A stretch of DNA of 64,000 nucleotides from Ashinkailepas kermadecensis (Eukaryota > Arthropoda > Thecostraca > Neolepadidae). A program made the translations under genes and the position numbers. Location of the stretch: the NCBI GenBank assembly GCA_034440615.1, contig JAOTOM010004149.1, positions 167,489-231,488 on the forward strand, given 5' to 3'. Below the pieces are notes generated by a model. The model was not told the DNA's origin. It ran no database searches and saw only the letters and a program-made list of their open reading frames with translations. Positions 20,406-30,325 of this stretch are shown one piece after another (the stretch's first letter is position 1; the number at the start of each line of letters is the position of its first letter).

Positions 20406-21350
20406 GGTGATGATGATGAATTGGAGTTTAGGGGTGCGTCGACTACCAGGGTCATTTTGCGCCCAGAGCTGTATCATAAACAATCTACGATGCTGCTATA
20501 ATAGCTTGTTCACGGCTGACGGTATATCACCTCAAAGCGTGCTTGTCAAAGGAAGGTAAAAATATACCCAGACGTCACGACCTCAGAGTCGTTCCCTATT
20601 AGCGTACGTAAAGAAGTGTCGTCGTTCAGCCGTCATGAAATCTGGCGTCGTGAAGGTTCCAACAGTACACAACCCACTCAAACATGATACACAGTAAGCA
20701 GGCTAGAACAGCGTAGGCATAAAGGCCGGTCATCACCGATCAGCATGCAACTGTGTGTCGCGAAGGTGTGACCTATCCTCAATCGGCAGAGCATTTATTT
20801 CTCCCGTCGTTGGGTTTGGTGTGAGGATCGCCACTGTTCTAGTTTCGGCTTTAAAACCCTCAGCTTACTACACTTTGAGTTTCAGCCTCGTTGCCATTCT
20901 GACCGTTTACTTAACAATAAGATATAGGTCTCTTGGAGGGAGCCGTAGATGAACATCACGGCCATTGCTGATAGCGTGTTTGGCAGTTATGTCAGCAGCT
21001 TCTTTTCCAGCGAGTCCGACATGACTGGGAATCCAGCAGAACACGATATTTCTGCCGATGTCATGCAGGGATTTAACGACTCTGATAATCCTACTGACAA
21101 GTATGGTATCCTGGTTGAAGGCTTTCAATGCGAGGAGACTGCTCAGGGTGTCTGTGAAAACCACGCGCTTTGTGGACCGGTCTTCCTGTTTAAAATAGAG
21201 GGCTTGCAGAATGGCACACAACTCGGCAGTAAAAATCGATGTGTGTATCGGTAAACAAAAAGACAGAACACCTTGTCGACTGACGCAAGCACATCCAACA
21301 CCGGAAACGGACTTGGAACCGTCGGTGTAAATCCGCGAGAAGTCGTTATA
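20406..21350 (-). mobile_element. Degenerate jockey-like LINE, RNase H to 3' end
   Basis: On the - strand an RNase H domain starts IYTDGSKSVSGVGCACVS (first catalytic Asp in TDGS). It continues with FTAELCAILQAL (Glu), VVFTDTLSSLLALKAF (Asp) and IVFCWIPSHVGLAGKEAADI, and ends at a stop near 20907. In other frames the usual sequel is visible: LKPKLEQWRSSHQTQRRE, CRLRIGHTFATHSCMLIGDD, LCLRCSSLLTVYHV. The tail is TCATCATCATCA near 20412. A stop just before the RNase H domain and several frameshifts make it a fossil. It lies in intron 2, in the sense orientation of the host gene. Confidence 0.88.
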
Positions 21351-22169
21351 TTAATTGATTGTTTTTCCTAATGGCAATGTGCGGGGTTCCTCTGGGTTTA
21401 GTATGTCCTTTCTTTGAACAGGACAAAGTCAAGTCAACGGACAAGTTTCATGTCGGGACAGACCGTATTTTTTTCCAAGTTACGCTAGTGATCTTTAATT
21501 TTAAAGACGATGGTGACATTTGCTTGCTAAATCCTCGAATTACATAAATAATTCAATGAAGTGCCTCAGAATTCCTCGCTTTGTGATTGGTCAAAATATC
21601 TGTGACTGGAGTTCAGCGATGTTTCACTGCCGCCCATTATATCTTCAATTTGGGACACCGCCAGTTCGTAATAATCGCGATAGTTTTAGCTTGGATTACA
21701 TCCGATCGTCAGGGGCAAATGGGTCGTAGAAAACGGCGCTATTATTTTTGCTTGTGCCGAGATATACAAATGCAACTGTAAGTAAGCCAGAAGCAATGTT
21801 CATCGGCCTCCTGACGGCCGACAAGATGAGGAAGCTGTCGAGTTGTCCGCCACCGAGACAGTCCGCTGATCTCTGCCAGTGGCCCCACTTGCTGCAACGA
21901 ACATTCATATGTGCATGTACCACTGCTAGACGGGGTACGAGTATTTTGATAGAGGTGGGTACGCCTTAGGATGAGGGGAGGCTGGAACCGGAGTACTTTC
22001 TTCAGAAGTGTAAAAATTGAAGAGTTTTTCACATCAAGGTTTTGGCTTGAAAACGGTGACATTATCTTCCATTTTGTGAAAATACCTACAAAATAGAAGT
22101 ATATCTTTTACAAAGATGGGAACTGACATGTTAGCATCAAACTCCTGCGAATATATGGAAACATAGCAT
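21351..22169 (-). other. Intron 2, part
   Basis: Intronic DNA without a recognised exon or repeat. Confidence 0.4.
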
Positions 22170-22680
22170 CCATCTCCTGGCCGCCACTACCGTGGTTCCC
22201 GCCACCTCTGCCATGGCTCCCGCCGCCGCTGTCATGGCTCCCGCCGCCTCTGCCGTGGCTTCCGCCGCCGCTGCCGTGGCTCCCGCCGCCACTACCGTGG
22301 TTCATGCCGCCACTACCGTGGCCCCTGTCACCTCTGCCATGACTCCCGCCACCTCTGCTATGGCTCCCGCCACCTCTACCATAGCTCCCAGCACCTCTAC
22401 CGTGGCCCCTGTCACCTCTGCCATGACTCCCGCCACCTCTGCTATGGCTCCCGCCGCCTCTGCCGTGGCTTCCGCCGCCGCTGCCGTGGCTCCTGCCGCC
22501 TCTACCGTGGCTCCCGCCGCCTCTGCCATGACTCCCGCCACCTCTACCATAGCTCCCACCACCTCTGCCGTGGCTCCCACCACCTCTACCATACCTCCCA
22601 CCACCTCTGCCGTGGCTCCTGCCGCCTCTACCGTGGCTCCCGCCGCCTCTGCCATGGCTGCCGCCACTACTGCTGGCCGG
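22170..22680. repeat. 24-bp GC-rich minisatellite, about 20 copies
   Basis: The unit is like GTGGCTCCCGCCGCCTCTGCC plus three bases. A multiple of three leaves both strands open, giving a - strand frame of GSHGRGGG repeats (208 codons from 22734) and a + strand frame of TSAMAPAA repeats. No splice signals or homology support expression, though a GGSHGRGG protein cannot be excluded. Confidence 0.9.
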
Positions 22681-22990
22681 GACCGTTCGCTCTGACCGAT
22701 ATCCGACCGGCTCGCAGCGCTGACCGCCCCTCATGGTGACGTCACAGCTGAGGTATGCCGGCGCGGCGGAGCGTCGCGGCCGGGCCGGGTCGGGCCCGGA
22801 GGAGAGCCCGCTGCCCGGCCGAGTATAACGGCGTCGTCAGTGTCACTGAGACACAGCCAGGACACCGTTGAGCGTTCCAGTTGGACGACCAGAGGCGGAT
22901 GCCATCACCACGAGAGGTGTGTTTGGCAGATCCTCCAACCCGCTCTCGAGCACAACTCGACTCTTTTACCCGGCACCGAACTGACATATA
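22681..22990. other. CpG-rich segment in intron 2
   Basis: High GC with many CpG, a TATAA at about 22823 and a TCAGT initiator-like word about 12 bp later. That spacing is too short for a standard TATA/Inr pair. It might be an internal promoter, but there is no coding exon to link it to. Confidence 0.25.
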
Positions 22991-23187
22991 GGACATAGAC
23001 TTACGTAATCAATTCCGAACCAATTACCAGATAACGTCGATGGCATCTGCACGTCCACACATTACATGCGACGGCATCGGACACAAATCGACAAAAGTAC
23101 TAAGCTTCAATACATGCACTCGATGCATACAGTGAGATGGCCGCCCCGCCGCACCACCTGCGCGCCTGCACGCCTGGCGGCGGCGCC

Positions 23188-23448
23188 GGCCTAAGTACTC
23201 CCTGACGTCCGCCACTGGTGTTTGTCCGCCGCGTATGGGACTGGTGGAGTCGGCCTAGGTACTCCCTAATGGCCGCCCACTGGTGTTTGTCCGCCGTGTA
23301 CGGGGGCTGGTGGAGTCGGCCTAGGTACTCCCTAACGGCCGCCACTGGTGTTTGTCCGGCGTGACGGGGGCTGGTGGAGGCGGCCTAGGTACTCGCTAAC
23401 AACCGCCACTGGTGTTTGTCCGTCGTGTATAAGAGCTGGTGGAGTCGG
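23188..23448. repeat. 65-bp minisatellite, 4 copies
   Basis: Units carry CGGCCTAGGTACTCCCTAA, GCCACTGGTGTTTGTCCG and GGGCTGGTGGAGTC. Divergence between copies is about 10%. It lies in intron 2. Confidence 0.93.
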
Positions 23449-23980
23449 TGGCATGCCCGCAGCAGTCTTCCCGACGCACAACAGCGGCGACCCAGTTCCA
23501 AGGCGAACGGCGACACGGCCGGATGCGATTGTCGCCGACCAGAACGATCGACACGGAGAGCGGTGCGTGCGTCTCCCCGATGACCGCCCACGCCAACCCA
23601 TGCCACGCCTCGCTCAATCCCGCGTCAATCTTAGTTACTCCGTCTGGATTCTTTCATATGCACCATGCTTGTGAATGCTTATATGCTAGCTCCACTAGCC
23701 AGTCAACAGATTTGCTGAAAGCACACCCCCGGGGCGCTATTCTATGAAGTGGCGGCATACATGGCATCCAGGTTACCAACTCTGTTCATGTCGGAACATG
23801 TCGTTCATGTCTGACTTCCGCATGTCACCTGCTACGAAGGTGAATACAGAAGTGATTGAGCTTGCTGCTCACGGGCTTTTTGCAGCTGGCTGACAGTTAT
23901 TCGCCGTGCGCTTGTGCAGAACTCCTAGTCCTAGTCGGAACATATTGAGAGACTGGAAGAGACTAGTGACCGAGTCCGCG

Positions 23981-24155
23981 GCATCCCAGTGTCCGGCACC
24001 ACCAGCTGAGCCGCTGTTAGCGGGTGACCGACTGACCGGTCGGTTCACATGGCACGGCAGGCGTCCCAGTGTCCGGAGCCACCAGCTGAGCCGCTGTTAG
24101 CGGGTGACCGACTGACCGGTCGGCTTACATGGCACGGTGGGCGTCCCGGTGTCCA
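23981..24155. repeat. 80-bp tandem repeat, 2 copies plus partial third
   Basis: Units start with GCRTCCCAGTGTCCGG at 23981, 24061 and 24141 and contain GACCGACTGACCGGTCGG. The two full copies are about 95% identical. Confidence 0.93.
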
Positions 24156-24237
24156 CTAGACGCCAGTGACGAGGCCAGCAGTCGGCGGACCGGTCGTCCG
24201 GCCGGACAGACACGGTCAGGCGCTGCGCACCATCTGA

Positions 24238-24276
24238 CGCCGGCATCAGCTGACTGCCAGTCAGCTGATGCCGGCG
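24238..24276. repeat. Perfect 39-bp palindrome
   Basis: CGCCGGCATCAGCTGACTG, a single central C, then its exact reverse complement. It would form a 19-bp stem with a one-base centre (in practice a short loop). It includes two CAGCTG E-box motifs. Confidence 0.95.
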
Positions 24277-26420
24277 CTGAGCGCCGACGGCTCAGGCCGC
24301 CACCGCGCAGTCCGGTTTACGGCGTTCAGGGCCAGATTTCTGACTTCCAGGAGAAGGTGAGTCTGTGGCCTGACCGACTGCCAGACCAGCCCGTCTCTTC
24401 ACCGAAGCAGCGCCGTGTCGGATGTGCCCCTCGGGCCTGAGCTCCGAGGTGTATCCAGTCATTCTGGTCCCCGAGACAGTTGGATCCAGTCTCCGAGACA
24501 AGTTCCGAATTTCGGCCCGGCATCCGAGAAACATGCTGGATTTCGCTGTTTCCTCATAAACAATGTCATGTCGGCCGCGGTCGCGCAGCCGTTTTCACGT
24601 TACCCATGCTTTCAAATAAACGCTCAGTGCCCAGGACAAAATATTAGGATAATTCGTTCCTTGTAGCCCCCGATAAGCATCCGGGCTTCCGCCAGGCCCA
24701 CGTCAGCGTCGACACAAGTCGAAATGCTTCAGAGACGCCCAGATCTTGGTTGAACTTGGGAGGAGTTCGATACAGGCCCACAGATCCCAAAAGAGAAGTC
24801 CGGTGTAGACAATCCATATACAAGTCAATGTGAGCCCATTAACGCGACCTGTGATCTCATGTCAACTTTAGAGAACGTCAAGTCTGGGGTGAGCTGGAGG
24901 GGCGTCCTCCTCCAAAGAAGACTTAGCGTTAGGCAAAATACAATTATATGAAAGGTGCTTAGCATTTAGTTAAGCACCTTTTATTGAGGTAATATTGGTT
25001 GAAACCATCCTTATTCAGGAATCGCTGGAAAATGAAGGTGTTCCGACTTGAATATCTGTATTTTTGTTCGAATAAATCACTTCTTCCCTCCTCGCATCAG
25101 ATAGCCGGCCATTTCGACAAAAACTGGAGAACATGATCAGCGCTCTTAAGAGGTTCTGGTGATATAGCCAAGGATGGCATTTTTCCATACTTTTGGGGAT
25201 GGCGTTCAGCATTCTGTTTCAGCACCACATTCTGTTCAGCTCGAACCCGATTACGTTATCGCTCTTTTATAACTAAATCCGTATGGGGGACAGAGTCCGA
25301 CCCCCCGCCCTCCCCTAAGATCTCGAAATATATTGGGCTGATTTAAAAACTGGTGGGCTCAAGCGAGTTCTATTGCTCTCACCTGTACCTTTAGAATGCC
25401 TAAATTTGAAAACGTTCCGAGTGGTGAAGTTAGGGGGAAGAAAGGGGGAAATACATCGAGACCTTTGGGATATCAAATGAGACCTGTGGGTTTCCATTTT
25501 GCACCGGCAAAATGGCGCATGGCTTGGTATGAATAATTTTGACTGGTCCAAAGCACCACTTGGTGTCCATACATGCACATGTAAAGCAGCCAATCGTGGC
25601 TACGCCTCCGGCTGGAAATGTAAGGGGGTGGGTCACACTCGAGCGTCGTGGAGGGTCGTGTTTTTCAGTCAGCCAGTCAGAGTGGAGCCGCATCTTCAAG
25701 TATGAGGAGGGATGCATGACCCTCTGCTTCCTCTCCTTGGATCCGTCTTTATCTGGAACTGCTAGTGACTGCACCAAAAACAAATACCAATACCAATTTC
25801 AGACCACAATTATTCATGCATAGTCAGCCACCTGGACACCTGGGCAATGGATCAAGGGCGCAAGTACATCGGAGAGTGCCCACTCATCAACTTTGGACGA
25901 GCTTTTCATTGATCATATTGGTATTGCATGAAAGGAATCGACTTTAAAATGTCTCCCCTCCAAACATTGAACATCCCGACAAGCAATGTCCCGCCGGATC
26001 AGTCGCTGATGTGTCAATGTTAATGGCAATGTGATTTGTCTTGACGCTAATGTGTCAAGGCCAATAGGCGGAGTCTGTTGGGTTTGCGCAAAGCGTCCAG
26101 TGAACGCACCCGCCTATCCCCTAACGGATAGTCTGGTGAGAGTTGGGCAAGCCTGGGTGACCCGCTGAGGGTCAGTGCGAGCCTGAATGATCTACAAAGT
26201 ATCACGGCGAGCCTGGATGACCTGTCGAGTCTCACCGCCAGCCTGGGCAGCCTACAGACTGCCCGAGTGAGCAGCGGGCGACATGGCCCGGCGGCAGCAG
26301 CAAGATTTTCCGTCACGTGTCGCAAGTCGGCGGGTGCACTGCTGTGAAGTGACGGCAACCATGCGAACTCATGCGTGACGATCCGGCCACAGCGCCCACG
26401 TCGGCCACCAGCGGCTGCAT
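24277..26420 (-). other. Intron 2, part
   Basis: No exon or clear repeat recognised. A short imperfect inverted repeat around TTAGCATTTAGTTAAGC and AAGGTGCTT lies near 24950-24980. Confidence 0.4.
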
Positions 26421-26620
26421 TGTCTGACTGCAGTGTCTGACTGCAGCGTCTGACTGCAGTGTCTGACTGCAGTGCCTGACTGCAGTGTCTGACTGCAGTG
26501 TCTGACTGCAGTGTCTGACTGCAGTGTCTGACTGCAGTGTCTGACTGCAGTGCCTGACTGCAGTGTCTGACTGCAGTGCCTGACTGCAGTGTCTGACTGC
26601 AGTGTCTGACTGCAGTGTCC
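26421..26620. repeat. 13-bp minisatellite, about 15 copies
   Basis: The unit is TGTCTGACTGCAG with rare single changes. The - strand is open in all frames, producing a spurious SQTLQSDTAVRHC protein. Confidence 0.97.
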
Positions 26621-26832
26621 GACCACCAGCTGTCGACGACACTGCCCGTCACAAGCGGGCCCCTCGGCCTGCAGACAGATGTGACAGATATGGACAACCC
26701 GATTAGGACCAACCATTAGTAATGCTTGTGAGCGGTTGCCGAGGGTCGCCCTAGCCTGTCGACATCGACGCGAGCCGGAGCATTCACATGAGGACTGCTG
26801 GCCGGCTCTATCCGGACGGGCCAGCTCGTCAC

Positions 26833-27370
26833 CAGCCGCCTCGTCACACGGTACAGCCGGGAGCGAGTCGCACCACCGTCGGTGGGCACACCACGGGACG
26901 CGGTGAAGCGTGACACCACCAGTCACAGCCGCCTCGTCACACGGTACTGCCGGGAGCGAGTCGCACCACCGTCGGTGGGCACACCACGTGACGTGGTGAA
27001 GCGTGACACCACCAGTCACACGGTACTGCCGGGAGCGAGTCGCACCACCGTCGGTGGGCACACCACGGGACGTGGTGAAGCGTGACACCACCAGTCACAG
27101 CCGCCTCGTCACACGGTACTGCCGGGAGCGAGTCGCACCACCGTCGGTGGGCACACCACGGGACGCGGTGAAGCGTGACACCACCAGTCACACGGTACTG
27201 CCGGGAGCGAGTCGCACCACCGTCGGTGGGCACACCACGGGACGCGGTGAAGCGTGACACCACCAGTCACAGCCGCCTCGTCACACGGTACTGCCGGGAG
27301 CGAGTCGCACCACCATCGGTGGGCACACCACGGGACGCGGTGAAGCGTGACACCACCAGTCACAGCCGCC
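26833..27370. repeat. 93/79-bp minisatellite, 6 copies of two lengths
   Basis: Units contain CGGGAGCGAGTCGCACCACC, GTCGGTGGGCACACCACG and GGTGAAGCGTGACACCACCA. Long units have a 14-bp AGCCGCCTCGTCAC segment that short ones lack. The segment is bounded by GTCAC direct repeats, so short units probably arose by slippage deletion. Long and short units alternate along the array. Confidence 0.9.
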
Positions 27371-28559
27371 TCAGCCTACGCGCCGCCGGCAACGGCCAGA
27401 TTGAAGGAAGTCGTTCTCATCCGGTTCGGTTAGTGCTCCTGGTACCCTTGTGTACATCCAGCGGAGCTCAGGAGCAACGGTATTTGCAGATGAAATATGC
27501 AGACCACAAAACCCGCTCCTCCTCTTTGCTGCTGTCTCGTGTTGCTCCAGGTGTACTCAATTCCTCGTAACTCGGTCTTCTCCGTAACTGTGTCTTCCTT
27601 GTAATTCATTCATCTTTGTCAAGTGTTAGTCATTGGCTCTGGGACTTCTGTACCAGCCACGTCAAGGATGCTGCTTCCCGTTGGCTAGCGACTGAGCTCT
27701 CTGTGCTGCAACAAAGGGAGGACGTGTGCCTATTAACTTCTGGTCCAGATGCATTCGCTCTGACTGGTCCCGTACCACTCGGGTAAGCACTCGCGTCGCT
27801 ATGCCTACTGGAGGTGATGCAATGTTCCACTGTTGCCTGCAGTGAAACGCGATGAGGAAAACAAATAATGGAGCAGCTGATTAAGACTCTTTGCTCAATT
27901 GTTTGCCTTTTTACGAATCGTCGTGACGGGTCCCCAAAAATTAGTGGGGCATGCAATCGGCAGACAATGAAGAAGATCAGTGATGATTGGTGGCTCGCTA
28001 GGCGGTGAAATGCAGCTGGATTCATCAGGCACAAGTAGGTAGTGCTCCACCACTCCATCGGTATGCATAGAAGTCAGGGTAACCGTGTCAGTTAAAATGC
28101 GTGAAGCGGTCATTATTCGGAGAATCCAGTTGGAGCTGCAGCCAACACCGCATTACGACACCGTGGCACGCGCATGAAGCACAGCATCCTTCACTTTCTC
28201 AATCCTAAGGACTATTGTAAGGTCCGTGCTGACAGCCTCGATAACGAGACATACGTCTCACACATTCTACCCTCTCTCTACAGACTGAATCACAGGGTGT
28301 GTCTGATGCCCAAGGCTCGCTACCTGCAGCGGGGTGGGGAGTGGGCCGCGGTCAGTGGCGATGCAGGCCCTGTAATGAGGGCCGGACCGGCCGCCGCCGG
28401 CAGCGCCGTCTCTCCAGGACTTTCTCTGACCTGTCCACGGCCGAATCTGCAGCTGGTCCCGCCGCCGACCGGCTCACAGCGCATGCCAGCCCACTCTCCT
28501 CCAGTCCGTACCAACAAATTCACCCTCTACGTCTGCATCATACACCCTCCCAGTATCCA
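27371..28559 (-). other. Intron 2, part
   Basis: No exon or clear repeat recognised. A 142-codon open frame on the - strand (27630-28058) has no family signature. Confidence 0.4.
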
Positions 28560-29000
28560 TCTCACACCCTAACGTCCTTCGTCCCACACCATCTCAGACT
28601 ATATCACACACCCTCCCGTCCTTCATCCCACACACCCCAGACTCCATCCCATACCCCCCCCCTCCTCCCGGACTCCATCCCACACCATCTCTGATCCTAT
28701 CCCACACATTCCCGGCCTCCATCCCACACCCTCCCGTCCTCCTTCCCACACCACCTCCGACTATATGCCACACCCTCCCGTCCTCCATCCCACACCACCT
28801 CCGACTCTATGCCACACCCTCCCGGCCTCCATCTCACACTCCACTGTCCTCCATCCCACAGCATCTCCGACTCCGACTCTATCCCGCACCATCCCACAGA
28901 ACTGACATTCACCACTGGCATTCTACACCATCCCCGACTATATCCCACACCCACGAACTCCATCCCACACCATCTCCGACTCTGTTTCACATCCTCACGG
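28560..29000. repeat. Degenerate C-rich minisatellite
   Basis: Irregular 20-30-bp units such as CTCCATCCCACACCATCTCC and CACCCTCCCGTCC. Too diverged for a firm unit length. Confidence 0.75.
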
Positions 29001-29219
29001 ACGCCTCCCAGTAGTCACACCCTAAATGCGCGAGTACGTCGAGTGCAAGGCCAATCATGAGCCACCAAGGCCACTACTGCCAAGGTCGTCTCGTCCATGC
29101 CTCCACTGACCACCACACGGTGTCCGGAGCCTGTGCGCACGTGCAGGCACGTATGCCCTCGTCAACCGCTCACCACCGGGTGCAGGCGGTTCCAGGACGC
29201 TGGGTGCGGTAAGTACAGC

Positions 29220-29900
29220 ACCCCGACCAAGGGAAGTTCTGCTCCCTGGATCCTGGACAGTTCCGAACCACCGACACCAATGGCAGTCTCGTACCACCGA
29301 ACCGAAGCATGTCTGGGGTCGATGATACGAAACCGTTCCGGGTCGATGGTACGAAACTGCCCTAGATTGGTGGTACAAGCTGTCCGAGATTGGTGGTACG
29401 AAACTATCTAGGATCGATTGCATGGAATTAATAGAGTTCCGTGGTATGAAACTGTCCATGGTTAATGGAATGGAGCTGTCTGGATTCCTTGGCACGGAGC
29501 TGTCGGGGTCGGTGATACGAAACTTCCCGGGGTCGATGGTACGGAACTGTTCAGGATCGATGATGCGGAAATGCTTGTGCATTGTTCTTGTGCTGGAAAT
29601 GTATCATCGACTCCGGACAGTTCCGTACCACCGACCATCGACAGTTCCGTACCACCGACCTTGGACGGTTCCGTACCGCCGCCCTTGGACAGTTCCGTAC
29701 CACCGACCTTGGACGGTTACGTACCACCGACCTTGGACAGTTACGTACCACCGACCTTGGACAGTTACGTACCACCGACCTTGGACAGTTCCGTACCACC
29801 GACCTTGGACAGTTCCATATCGCCGACTCTGGACAGTTCCATATCGCCGACTCTGGACAGTTCCATATCGCCGACGCTGGACAGTTCCATACCATGAAGC
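29220..29900. repeat. 24-bp minisatellite that reverses strand
   Basis: From about 29600 to 29890 about 12 units run as TTGGACAGTTCCGTACCACC plus GACC on the + strand. From about 29320 to 29570 diverged units run in the opposite orientation (GGTCGATGGTACGAAACTG). Two units near 29255-29300 are again in the first orientation. The switch near 29585 makes an imperfect palindrome about 500 bp long. Confidence 0.85.
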
Positions 29901-30195
29901 ACAGGACGCGACAGCGCGATGGCAGCACACGACTGCCTGGCTGCTCACGTTACATGTTGTCCACGTCACAGCTCGACATTTCGCGTCCCTACAACATACA
30001 ACTTCACCGCCAAATATGGGTCAAGTACCTTGGTGTGAAGTCAAAAGCAGCGTGTACAGATTGTACTAACCTTCAGTGGTCTTGTTTCACGGGTGTGCCC
30101 AGATCGATAATTTGCCCGTTAGCCATACCTTTTTGCAAGTCAACATTTGAAGCGAGATACACTCCGGTCGACTCCAGCTTGCGAGTGAGTCTCAC

Positions 30196-30325
30196 CTCCT
30201 TTGGGTTTCGTCTCGGGATAGCAGACCCTGAAGAGGCCTTGTGTGCGTGACCGGAACAGCCCGGACGACTCGAACCTTTCCTGGTCGACGGCAGACAGCG
30301 TGCCCAGGCCGCTGGCCATGTCCTC
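30196..30325 (-). CDS. Claudin-like gene, exon 2 (extracellular loop 1, first half)
   Basis: Acceptor GGTGCCATTGCAG, donor AAAGGAG|GTGAGA, 130 nt, in phase 0 and out phase 1. It encodes EDMASGLGTLSAVDQERFES, then SGLFRSRTQGLFRVCYPETK and PKG. GLFRVC corresponds to the GLW..C signature of loop 1. Neither splice site is duplicated, unlike exons 3-6. Confidence 0.85.

Noticed and set aside
22108..22734. 208-codon frame of GSHGRGGG repeats
   Set aside because: A multiple-of-three minisatellite; both strands are open and there are no splice signals or homology. Silk- or RGG-like proteins cannot be fully excluded.
22815..22860. TATA box and initiator on the + strand
   Set aside because: Spacing of about 12 bp is wrong for a core promoter and no + strand gene follows.
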